From contig CANTUQ010000108.1 of the NCBI GenBank assembly GCA_947683425.1, positions 806,001 through 870,000 of the forward strand: 64,000 nucleotides of DNA, in the 5' to 3' direction. This DNA comes from Excoecaria cochinchinensis. Its lineage: Eukaryota > Streptophyta > Magnoliopsida > Malpighiales > Euphorbiaceae. The translations under genes were made by a program, and so were the position numbers. Positions 13,901-23,360 of the stretch are shown here, in pieces. Positions within the stretch are counted from its first letter, which is position 1; every line of letters begins with the position of its first letter. The notes under the pieces were generated by a model that did not search any database, was not told the DNA's origin, and was given only the letters and a program-made list of their open reading frames with translations.

Positions 13901-15457
13901 CACCCTTTTCTGATAAGTCTCTTAGCTGCTGTAGCTGAAATCACATCACAAAGAAAATCTGATCTCTCACCCACAATGACAATCTCCTGATCGTCTGCAG
14001 TTCTTAAAGTTACTCTCTTCCTCTTACAGTCAACAGTGGCCTGGTGAGTGCATAACCAGTCCATACCCAAAATCACGTCAAACTCTCGGAACGAAAGGTC
14101 AATCAAATCAGCCGAAAACACAAAACTCTGAGCACTAACCGGACAATCTCGATATACTTTATTCACCACTACACTATACCCAAAGGATTACTCACTAAAA
14201 TATCCTGGTCTAACTGACTGTCATGCAACCCTTTATCCCGAGCAATAGTAGTACTAATATAGGAATGCGTAGAACCAGGATCAATTAAAGCATAAACGGA
14301 ATTAGAAAGCAGTGAGAATTTACCAACAATGACATCTGGAGTATCATCTTATTCACGGGCTCTAATAGCATAATGACGTCCAGTGTTACGACCCTGAGGT
14401 GGCTGTACTGAAGGGCCCGAAACTGCCTGTGGAGGAGCCGCTCCCCTACCACATCCTCTCTGAGGGACTGACCCTCCACCCAAAGCTGGTGATGCTGCAG
14501 TGGATGGCTGGGCCTCAGGACAATCTCTGATTTGGCGTTCTCGGGACCCACATCTGAAACAAGCCCTATTCATATATCTGCACTCGCCCGAATGAAACTT
14601 CTTACAATGAGGGCACTGCTGCCGATTGGGTTCTTCTGAGTAATAATAGGTGCTGCTGATGCACGGCTCTGTGAATGAGGAGGCCCTCTAAACTTCTTAC
14701 TCTGACCAGTTGTACAAGAAACCTAGCACGGTTTCCTCTTTTGCTTGAATCGGGACTGTCTATCCACCTCCTCTGATATTATAGTCTTTGCTCTAAGGGC
14801 TTCTTCAAGCAAGGTCCTTATATCCGAATGTCTCTGTGGACCCAAAGCCAATCTGATGTTGTTATGCAGAACTATTTCAAACCTGTGGCATAATTTCTGC
14901 TCAGTCATGGATTCATCATCCAGATAGGCACTAAGCTGCTCGAATTCTCGCTCATACTCAGCAACTGACTTGTTCCCCTGTCTAAGCCTCCAAAAGGCAT
15001 CTTGTATAGCAGATTTATACTCAGACCCGATGTATTTTTTCTCAAACAGAGTCTGAAAGAAGCCCTAAGTAACCTGATCCGCTGGAGTGTGTTTACGAAC
15101 TGAACTCCACAACATATAAGCAGGACCTTGAAGCAAAGCCACTGTTCCCTGAAGCATCTCATCCGGCGGACTTTGAGTGGTCTTGAACATCCTCTTTAAC
15201 TTAAACATCCACTCCTCCGCCTGAACTGGAGTCAAAGGATCTTGACCGTAGAAATCTTCAGCTCCTAACCTCTTAATCTGTTCCAGAATAGGTCTCCGTC
15301 TAGATAGAGCTAGCTGCTGTACAGGACCTTGAGGTTGTTGCTGCGATTGCATAAACTGGTAGAAATTTGCCATCATGTTCATGAAATCAGGCTGCTGCTG
15401 AGGAGGGGGAACAATCGACGGAGTAGCATGATGACGAGGCGACCTCGATCGACTCAT
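10960..15457 (-). pseudogene. gag-pol: M1 gag-pol polyprotein, chromovirus, multiply broken
   Basis: Read right to left: gag (from 15457, MSRSRSPRH, Gln-rich), zinc knuckle near 14560 (CFRC...RDC, with Arg where the family has His), protease with DPGSTHSY near 14282, reverse transcriptase with FIDDILVYSK near 13270, RNase H (TDHKSLKYL near 12650), integrase (HPQTDGQSERV near 11740) and chromodomain (EATWEPEE near 11050). Lesions: in-frame stops near 15066, 14722, 14349, 13159, 12922, 12765, 11552 and 11089, a one-base deletion near 14185 that shifts frame inside protease, and another shift between the gag core and the knuckle. Several stops fit CAG or TGG changed to TAG. The pol end carries the GAAATTTCG hairpin, then the polypurine tract. 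Non-functional; lineage call is firm. Confidence 0.92.
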
Positions 15458-15949
15458 ACTGACTGATGCAACATGTCACACCCCATTTGCCCCCTAGTAG
15501 AATGAGCCTGTCTGTCCGTCTGTCTGTCTGTCTGTATGTGTAAGCATTCGCATGTGTTCAGCATTTCATAAGGGTATTTTAGTAAAATGTATGTTTTTGG
15601 GTTTTATTATTATGGGGGTACATACATGACATTAGTGTGTTTATTAAGTGAGAAATACTTGGGTGTGTGTGTTTATGCCATTGTAAGGTACTTTAATTAT
15701 AAGTGCATTAGGTGTGTGTGATGTATGTGGAATTTAAGTGTGAGTGGTTAACTACACCAATAAGAAATGGACACTTATTTAGGGTAAAGAAAAGGAAAAG
15801 AAAAAGGAAGGAATGGAAAGGAACTTACAGATTTACATTTCTTTCTTTACTCACTTTCTTCTTCTTCATTTTTTCTTTATCCCAAGTACTGTGTTGAGGG
15901 TTCAAGATTTTATTGGTGAAGTTAAACTCTTTTGGCATTCCCTAGCTGG

Positions 15950-16059
15950 GTGAGTGCATATCCTTGTCTTTATCTTGCTGTAATTCTTCATCTTCTTCTT
16001 TAGGTTGAGTTTTAATTTAGGGTTGCATGTTGATGTTCATTACTGTGTTTGTGTTCTAG
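15950..16059 (+). other. intron-like segment in LTR leader
   Basis: Begins GTGAGT, ends TTGTGTTCTAG after a T-rich tract, 110 bp, then CTGAGGCTCC. Equivalent segments with intact donor and acceptor signals occur at the same LTR position in R1, Q, S1 and N2. Splicing itself is inferred. Confidence 0.5.
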
Positions 16060-16410
16060 CTGAGGCTCCACGCGATCCCAAAGGCAAAGAGGTTGCTGGG
16101 AGCAGTGGGACTAAGTGTTAGAAGCTTAGAATCCAGGTTTGGGAATGTTTATTTGTGAAATTGTGTGATTTTGAAATTACTGTAAAATTCTAGGGTTTAT
16201 GCTCTTGTAAGTTTGAATGCATATGTTTTTGATTTGATTTGATTAATTAATTGATGAATTGAGTTGTATAATTGTTGCCTATGTTGTTTGAGATGATTTC
16301 TGGAAGGTAAAAACAGGTTTGTATGGTTTTAAATCAAATTGGGATTGAATTCTGTGTTTTGGAAATTCTGGAAATTCTGGAAAATCGAAGTACTGTTGAA
16401 TTTCTTCTTG

Positions 16411-16750
16411 TTGCGTGACTCGCTACGAAAGAAGGCAAGTCACGAGACGTGACCCTCGGTCACGACGTGACCTGCCTGCTGAGAAGCCAGTCGCGTGATC
16501 AGCTGAAGAACAAGCAAGTCACGGGACGTGATCTTCGATCACGTCGTGCGACCTGCGAAGACGAGGCGTGATCTGTGAAATCACGCATGAGGGAGTAGCA
16601 CGTCACGAGACGTGACGTCCAGTCACGCCGTGACCTGCGAAGGCGTTGCGTGATTTGCGAAGATCACGCAACGTGACCGGCGAGGAACAAGCAAGTCACG
16701 TCGCGTGACCTGCCTGTTGGGAAGGCCAGTCACGCTTCGTGACCAGCCAA
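16411..16750 (+). repeat. palindrome array (TCACG-AGA-CGTGA type)
   Basis: About ten short inverted repeats such as GTCACGAGACGTGAC, separated by non-repetitive spacers of 10-30 bases. Much more GC- and CpG-rich than the AT-rich surroundings. Stem bases vary but pairing is generally kept. Confidence 0.85.
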
Positions 16751-16949
16751 TCTCGCCCGTTCCTCCGTTCAGCTCGTTTTTCTGAAATTTCCTAGTTTTT
16801 AACTCAGAAATGAATCTGGTATTTCTTTTGAATGGACTTTACTGTTGTATGATGCATGTCTTACTGTTTGATGCTTTGATATGCGTGATACCATGAATTT
16901 CTGATGAATACTATCCTGTACTCTGAAATGTGATCTGTTTGACGCATAA

Positions 16950-17224
16950 CCTGCTAGAGTCAAGTAAGTGGATAGTTAGGCATGCCTAATAGAGTCCTTT
17001 AGCTGCAGCCCTCAGTTCAGTTTGGACCCCGATCAGGTCCCCGTCTGGTTCCTCGCGAACCCCTCAGTATTATGATCTTGTTCAAGGTCCCCTCAGTATA
17101 TAAATAATATGTTTTGATAAATAAAATAACATTTGACTTGTACCTGTGAGGTACCCTCAGTATTCGATTCATACCCGTAAGGTACCTTCAGTATACTCGT
17201 TATCCACTATCTAGAGTCAGCAGG
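16950..17224 (+). other. closed multi-hairpin LTR domain
   Basis: Outer pairings CCTGCT (16950-16955) with AGCAGG (17219-17224), and AGTGGATA (16967-16974) with TATCCACT (17201-17208). Inside: the TTAGGCATGCCTAA palindrome, GGACC...GGTCC, GGTTC-CTCGC-GAACC, GATCTTG...CAAGGTC and two GTACC...GGTAC hairpins, each of the last few followed by CTCAGTAT or TTCAGTAT. Confidence 0.8.
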
Positions 17225-17433
17225 TGTTCTTTAAATGTTAATGGAATTGTTCTGATGTGATATGGCTATGAAACGGTTTGTCTGAATGGGTTTAATGATG
17301 TAACACACTTTGGATTATTCTGGAAGATATATGTTTATGAGATACTGATTGTATAGTTTCTAAATACGAGCATGTTTATATGAATTATGTTATAGCCCTT
17401 GCATTCTGTCATTGTGAATGTGTTATGCCTTGA

Positions 17434-17527
17434 CGACCATTGTGAATGGCCGTTCATAATTTATGTGTGTTTCCCCACTAAGCGTTTATCGCTTAGCACG
17501 GTGTTTTTACCCGTGCAGGTGCGGAAG
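17434..17527 (+). other. U5 three-hairpin module
   Basis: CCATT-GTG-AATGG (17437-17449), then CTAAGCG...CGCTTAG (17478-17496) and GCACGG...CCCGTGC (about 17495-17515), followed by AGGTGCGGAAGG. The same three hairpins in the same order recur in the other LTR families. Confidence 0.8.
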
Positions 17528-17922
17528 GCATTTTGCTTTGGGAGAGTCGCCGTCATCAAGCCAGCACAGAAGGGATTAGTGTAGGCTTAGTTTTGTATCA
17601 GTGATGATTCTTTTTGTATAGAACTCTCTGTATCAGTTTTGTTTCAGCTTCCGCGTTTGTAATTATATTTTGGGATATGTAATATTATTTTTGTATCAGC
17701 TTGCTGATCAGAACATTATTGTAATAGTTTATTATAGTAATGCATGATCAGCCTGTGCTTTCTTTTTCTATAAAGTTTTTAATTATTATGTATTTCTGAA
17801 TGTATGTTATGAATGAATGTATGTTTTACTTTGTATTCGCTTGGTGGCACCTTTACTCATACGGCTTCTCACTCCTTCTCGGATGGGATTGCCTACGTAT
17901 GGGAAGGGGGTGTTACAGTTTG

Positions 17923-17942
17923 TGGTATCAGAGCATAGGTTT
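17923..17942 (+). other. N1 primer binding site (initiator tRNA-Met)
   Basis: TGGTATCAGAGCATAGGTTT, five bases after the LTR end. TGGTATCAGAGC is the standard complement of the plant initiator tRNA-Met 3' end. Confidence 0.93.
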
Positions 17943-18039
17943 AGGCGTTTCTGGGTGTTGTTATGATTGTTCTGAGTTTCTTAGATGTGTATGTGTCTAG
18001 ATCTGTGTTGGCTGATACGGTTGTTTCTTATTTGTTTAG

Positions 18040-21000
18040 ATGGCTTCTAATTCTGTTCGTGGATCGCTTGAGGAATCCGCCGAGAGTGTGAATCCTCCAG
18101 TAGTGGATCCGTCTGTTTCTGTTACTATGTCGGCTCAGCATGCTAGGGTCCAGCCCGAGGCCGCAGCCATGCCCTTTGAGGCTATGTTCAGGTTGCATCA
18201 GGACATGGCTAGGGTTTTGGAGAGAGTGACTGCTCCTAGAGCACCTATGGAGAATTTGAGAAGGGCAGGAGTTGAGGATTTCTATGGCACTGGTTTGAAT
18301 GAGTCTGAGATGGCAGAGAGATGGTTAGATAAAGTAAAGCGTGCCTTGAGAGAGATTCGGTGTCCTCCCGACCAGCAGGCAGAGTGTGCATTAGCTCTTC
18401 TACAAGGGTCTGCATTTGAATGGTGGGAATTGGTTTCCAGGCATCCTCAGCTACCGGATCCGATTACCTGGGAGTTCTTTGAGGGTGAGTTCACAAAGAA
18501 GTATATTACTCAGACTTATAGAGATTCGAGATGGGCGCAGTTTTTGAGTTTAAAGCAGAGGGCCATGTCAGTTGCAGACTATGAGAAAGAGTTCAACAGG
18601 TTATCTCGCTATGCCCCACGTGGAGTTGTGACTGATGACTTTAGATGCAAGCATTTCGAGGATGGGTTAAATGAGTCTTTGAAGATTGCTTTGATTTCTC
18701 TGATGTGCATACCTGGGGTCAGTTATTATCAGATTGTTGAGGCTGCGGTGAGAGCTGAGTTATCCGAGACTGTGATGAGAGAGAGAGCTCAGAGGAGGAG
18801 TTCTTCTCGTGGAGGATCTTCATCGGGTAAGAGATCTAGGAACCCACAGGATGAATCAGCATCTGGTCCGGCTTCTAGAGGTAGACGTCAGGGTTCTGCT
18901 GCTGTATCAGGTTCTGGTAGAGGAGGTAGATCTGAGACTGCGTCAGTTTGTCCTCATTGTAGTAAGACTCATCGGGTTGAGTGTAGGTGGCTCTCCGGTG
19001 CATGCTTCAGGTGTGGGAGTTCTGAGCATCTTTTGGCCAGTTGTCCGAGATTGCATGAGGATTCAAGTTCTCAGAGAGAGGGCAGTAGGGTCGGTTCGAA
19101 TGCTTCTTAGGCTACCCGTGGCAGAGGCCGAGGTAGAGGTAGAGGTGGTCGGCATAGAGAGGGAGCTGCTTCTGAGACTGTTGAGCATCCTCCTCAGGGT
19201 GCCATTAGAGCTTATGCTATGAGAGCCAGAGATGAGCAGGACGCGCCTGACGTTATTACTGGTAAGTTTCTACTCCATGACACTGAGTTGTATGCTCTAA
19301 TTGATCCTGGTTCCACACACTCATATTTGTGCACAGATAAAATTGTTGATAAGTTGCATTCAGTTGATCAGTTAGATTATGAGATTTGTGTGACCAGTCC
19401 ATTAGGGCATAGTGTCAGTGTGAGTAGAGTCTTTAGGAGTTGTCCTTTGATTGTTGAGGGAACTGTGCTTCCAGCGGATTTGATTGAATTACCCTTCAGA
19501 GAGTTTGATCTGATTCTGGGTATGGACTGGTTGGGAAAGCATCGGGCTGTAGTTGATTGCCATAGGAAGACAGTTGTGCTTCGAGATAGATGTCAGTCTC
19601 TTGTGTTTTTGAAAGGTTTGGGTGCCAGTTCGTTGAATAATGTTATTTCTGCGATGCAAGCCAAGAGATTTTTCAGGAAAGGTTGTGAGGCTTTTCTAGC
19701 AGTTGTGTTAGATTCCAGGAGGGATCAGGTTCAGATTGAGGATATTCCTGTAGTGCGGGAGTTTAGTGATGTGTTCCCGAGCGAGTTGTCTGGTTTGCCT
19801 CCTGAGAGAGAGGTTGAGTTGTCCATTGAGATCATGCCAGGTACTACACCTATTTCGAGAGCACCTTATCGGATGGCTCCTGTAGAGTTGAGGGAACTTA
19901 AATCTCAGCTACAAGAGTTATTGGATAAGGGGTTTATTAGACCGAGTATATCTCCTTGGGGAGCTCCAGTTCTGTTTGTCAAGAAGAAATATGGATCCCT
20001 GCGGATGTGTATTGACTACCGCCAGATTAATAAAGTTACAGTGAAGAACAAGTATCCATTGCCTAGGATTTAAGACTTGTTTGATCAGCTTCGAGGTGCG
20101 GGTGTCTTCTCCGAGATAGATCTTCGATCAGGTACTATCAGCTTCGAGTTCAGGATGCAGATGTGGTTAAGACTGCATTTCGGACTAGGTATGGCCACTT
20201 TGAGTTTCTTGTGATGCCGTTTGGTTTGACAAATGCTCCAGCGGCTTTTATGGATCTGATGAACCGTGTGTTTAGGCCATACTTAGATCGATTTGTGGTA
20301 GTGTTCATTGATGACATCTTGGTGTATTCGAAGGATGAGAGTGAGCATGAGGAGCATCTCAGATTGGTGTTACAGATGTTGAGAGAGCATCAGTTGTTTG
20401 CTAAGCTTAGCAAGTGTGACTTCTGGCTTCGAGAAGTATCATTCTTGGGTCACATTGTTTCAGCTAGAGGTATTCAGGTAGATCCAGCCAAGATAGAGGC
20501 GATTGTTGATTGGAAAGCGCCTAGGAATGTTCAGGAAGTGAGGAGTTTCCTCGGTTTAGCAGGTTACTACCGTCGGTTCGTTAAGGGATTTTCTGTGATT
20601 GCTGCTCCGATGACTAGATTGTTGAGGAAAGGAGTCAGATTTGAGTGGTCAGACAGGTGTCAGTCTTGTTTTGATCGGTTAAAGCAGTTGCTTGTTGAGG
20701 CTCCTATCCTTACTCAACCCATCTCGGGTAAGGAGTTTGTCATTTATAGTGATGCTTCTGGAGTTGGTCTTGGATGTGTGCTGATGCAGGAAGGTAAGGT
20801 TGTGGCTTATGCTTCTCGACAGTTGAAGCCACATGAGAAAAACTATCTGACGCATGATTTAGAGTTGGCAGCTGTGATCTTTGCTTTGAAGATTTGGCGT
20901 CACTACTTGTATGGGGAAAAGTGTAGGATCTTCTCGGACCACAAGAGCTTGAAGTATTTCCTTTCACAGAAAGAGTTGAACATGAGACAGCGGCATTGGC

Positions 21001-22670
21001 TTGAGTTATTTTAGGATTACGACTGCATTGTGGATTACCATCCTGGTAAGGCTAATGTAGTCGCCGATGCTTTGAGTCGGAAATCGGTTTCAGCCTTGTT
21101 CTTGAGGCGTTTCAGATGGAGATTTGGTTCTGATGGGGCTTTGCTTGCCCAGTTGAGTGTGAGGCCTACCTTGAGGCAGAGGATTGTGGATGCTCAGAGA
21201 GATGATGTGAAACTTCAGCAGATTGTGCATGAGGTCAGATCGGGTCAGCAGTCAGAGTTCTCAGTTCAGGACAGGGTACTTATGTTCAGAGATCGTTTGT
21301 GTGTGCCAGAATCTGAGGATTTGAGGAGACAGCTCATGAGTGAGGCGCATAGTTCAGTCTTTACTATGCATCCGGGCAGTGAGAAAATGTATAGGGACAT
21401 GAAGCAATTTTATTGGTGGTTCGGTATGAAGCGTGGCATAGTGGATTTTGTTTCCAAGTGCTTGACTTGTCAGCAGGTGAAGGCCGAGCATCAGGTTCCT
21501 TCGGGTTTGCTTATGCTTTTATCCATTCCTGAGTGGAAATGGAATGATATCGCCATGGACTTTGTTTCTGGTTTGCCTTTGACTCAGAGGAAACATGACT
21601 CAGTTTGGGTTATTGTGGATCGGCTTACAAAATCAGCTCACTTTCTGCCAGTTAGAGTAGACTACTCCATGGACAGATTGGCCAGTATCTATATGGATGA
21701 GATAGTTCGGTTGCATGGTGTGCCTTTGTCCATAGTTTCAGATCGGGATCCGAGGTTTACTTCCAAGTTTTGGAAGGAGTTACAGAGAGCTTTGGGCACT
21801 AGGTTGAACTTCAGTACCGCATTTCATCCTCAGACCGATGGTCAGTCAGAGCGGGTTATTCAGATTCTGGAGCATATGATGAGAGCTTGTGCTTTGGATT
21901 TTCCGGGTAGTTGGGACAGATATGTGTTGCTTATGGAGTTTGCCTACAACAACAGTTTTCAGTCGAGCATCGGTATGGCACCATATGAGGCTTTGTATGG
22001 CCGTCAGTGTAGGACTCCGATTTGTTGGACCGAGCTATCCGAGAGAGCTATGATTGGACCAGAGTTGGTCAGAGATACTGAAGAGAAGATCAGAGTAGTG
22101 CAGCGGAATTTGAAGGCAGCAAAGGATCGACAGAAGTCTTATGCCAATTTAAAGAGGAAAGACGTGCATTTTGAAATCGGGGACAAAGTTTTCCTTAAAG
22201 TTTCTCCTTGGAGGAAAGTGCTTCGGTTTGGCAAGAAGGGTAAGCTTAGTCCTCGTTTCATTGGACCTTATGAGATTTTAGCTAAAGTAGGACCTGTAGC
22301 ATATAGATTGGCGCTGCCGATGGAGTTAGCAAAGTTGCATGATGTGTTCCACGTTTCGATGCTTCGTCGGTACAGATCAGATCCTTCGCATGTTCTATCA
22401 GTTCAGGATATCCAGGTACAGCCAGACTTCTCTTATGATGAGGAACCGCGAGCTATTCTAGCCCGAGAGGTGAGGCAGTTAAGGAATAAGCAGATTCCTT
22501 TGGTTAAATTATTGTGGATCCATCATGGAGTCGAAGATGCGACTTGGGAACCAGAGGAGTCCATGAGAGCTCAGTATCCGCAGTTGTTCAGTTCAGGTGA
22601 GAATTTCGAGGACGAAATTCTTATTAGTAGGGGAGAGTTATCACACCCCATTTGCCCCCTAGTAGAATGA
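18040..22670 (+). pseudogene. gag-pol: N1 gag-pol polyprotein, chromovirus, broken
   Basis: The start MASNSVRG matches N2 (MASNSARG). Gag core, then two zinc knuckles: CX2CX3HX3C from residue 304 and CX2CX4HX4C from residue 322. Protease DPGSTHSY near 19305; reverse transcriptase FIDD at 20304-20315; RNase H around 20750-20970; integrase with HPQTDGQSERV near 21830; chromodomain EDATWEPEE near 22540. Lesions: TAG at 19108-19110 (N2 has CAG), TAA near 20071, one-base deletion near 20132 shifting frame, TAG near 21012. The last frame runs through the polypurine tract and ends 32 bases inside the 3' LTR, as in N2. Four breaks make it non-coding as it stands. Confidence 0.94.
22601..22638 (+). 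other. N1 terminal pol hairpin and polypurine tract
   Basis: GAATTTCG-AGGA-CGAAATTC (22601-22620) is a perfect 8-bp hairpin coding the conserved NFEDEI segment; 22627-22638 is the AGTAGGGGAGAGT polypurine tract abutting the LTR. Confidence 0.8.
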
Positions 22671-22822
22671 GCCTGTCTGTCCGTCTTTCTGTCTGTCTGT
22701 ATGTGTAAGCATTCGCATGTGTTCAGCATTTCATAAGGGTATTTTAGTAAAATGTATGTTTTTGTGTTTTATTATTATGGGGGTACATACATGACATTAG
22801 TGTGTTTATTAAGTGAGAGAGT
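22639..22822 (+). repeat. N1 3' LTR, truncated to about 184 bp
   Basis: Starts TATCACACCCC (TG changed to TA) and follows the 5' LTR closely up to TTTATTAAGTGAGA, equal to 5' LTR position about 15650, then jumps into GAGT and LTR Q. The remaining 2.2 kb is absent. Confidence 0.9.
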
Positions 22823-23260
22823 TGTCACACCCCATAAGTGGCTTAATTGGAATTAGCAATTTTAATTGGACAATTAAGGGCAAGTGGGTAATTTGCATGA
22901 GGAGAAGAGGATTTTATTGCAAGGTTTTAATAAAAATTTAAATTACAGATTTTTAGTTAGTGAGTAAAGAGTAATTTGACAAGGACTTTATGGGAATTGT
23001 TTGGATCTGATGGTAAAAGAGTATTAGTGGATTTGTGAACCGTGCATGAGTGCCAAGTGGAGATGTGAGTGTGTGCATGTGGGTGAGAGAAAAGAGATGT
23101 TTGAGAATTTTAGCTTCCAGGAAACGAAAATTTCTCTCTCTTGCTCTCTCTCTCACGTTAACCACTCCATTTCTCTTCTTTCTCTGTTCTTTCTTTCTCA
23201 TTTGCATGTGTGTTCATCCATTGTGGAGCTAGGGTTTGGGTTTGGTAGAAGCTTCAGAAG

Positions 23261-23360
23261 GTAAGTGGCTGTCAGTATTCGTGTGGTTCTTCTTCTTCTC
23301 CTCAAGGTTTATAGAAATTCTGTTCTTGGGTTAATGATTATGGTTTTATCTGTTTGCAAG
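23261..23360 (+). other. intron-like segment in LTR Q
   Basis: Donor context AAG|GTAAGT and acceptor TGTTTGCAAG, 100 bp, at the same LTR position as in N1, R1 and S1. Followed by a short purine-rich exon-like piece, then CAGGTTTGGGAG. Confidence 0.5.

Larger units (their letters stand above)
7225..15473 (-). mobile_element. M1: degraded Tekay-type chromovirus, 5' LTR missing
   Basis: A minus-strand Ty3-gypsy element inserted into the P1 LTR. Present in minus orientation: gag-pol from 15457, polypurine tract at about 10946-10960 and a 3' LTR ending at 7225. Primer site and 5' LTR should lie to the right of 15473, but that sequence is occupied by N1 and then by the N1/Q deletion junction, so they are lost. 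The left flank TCCAA (7220-7224) should be half of a target duplication whose partner is missing. Confidence 0.88.
15474..17917 (+). repeat. N1 5' LTR
   Basis: TGTCACACCCC...GGGGGTGTTACA, 2444 bp. Its first 184 bases recur at 22639-22822 as the truncated 3' LTR, and the whole is homologous to the N2 LTRs. In order: a (TGTC)n stretch (about 15509-15535), TC-rich tract (15838-15895), intron-like segment, palindrome array, multi-hairpin domain and U5 hairpins. No credible ORF. Confidence 0.95.
15474..22822 (+). mobile_element. N1: Tekay-type chromovirus with truncated 3' LTR
   Basis: A plus-strand element inserted 16 bases upstream of the M1 gag start. Order: 5' LTR, initiator-Met primer site, gag-pol, polypurine tract, first 184 bases of the 3' LTR. 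The 3' LTR stops abruptly at an AGTGAGAGAGT junction with LTR Q, so no right target duplication exists; the left flank is CAACA. Its proteins are nearly identical to those of N2. Confidence 0.92.

Noticed and set aside
17923..17942. tRNA-Met gene fragments at the TGGTATCAGAGC sites
   Set aside because: Position five bases after LTR ends and lack of cloverleaf sequence show they are primer sites.
18809..19222. Second-frame ORF over N1 gag (and 55831-56250 over N2)
   Set aside because: Out-of-frame shadow of the gag zinc-knuckle and RG-rich coding region.
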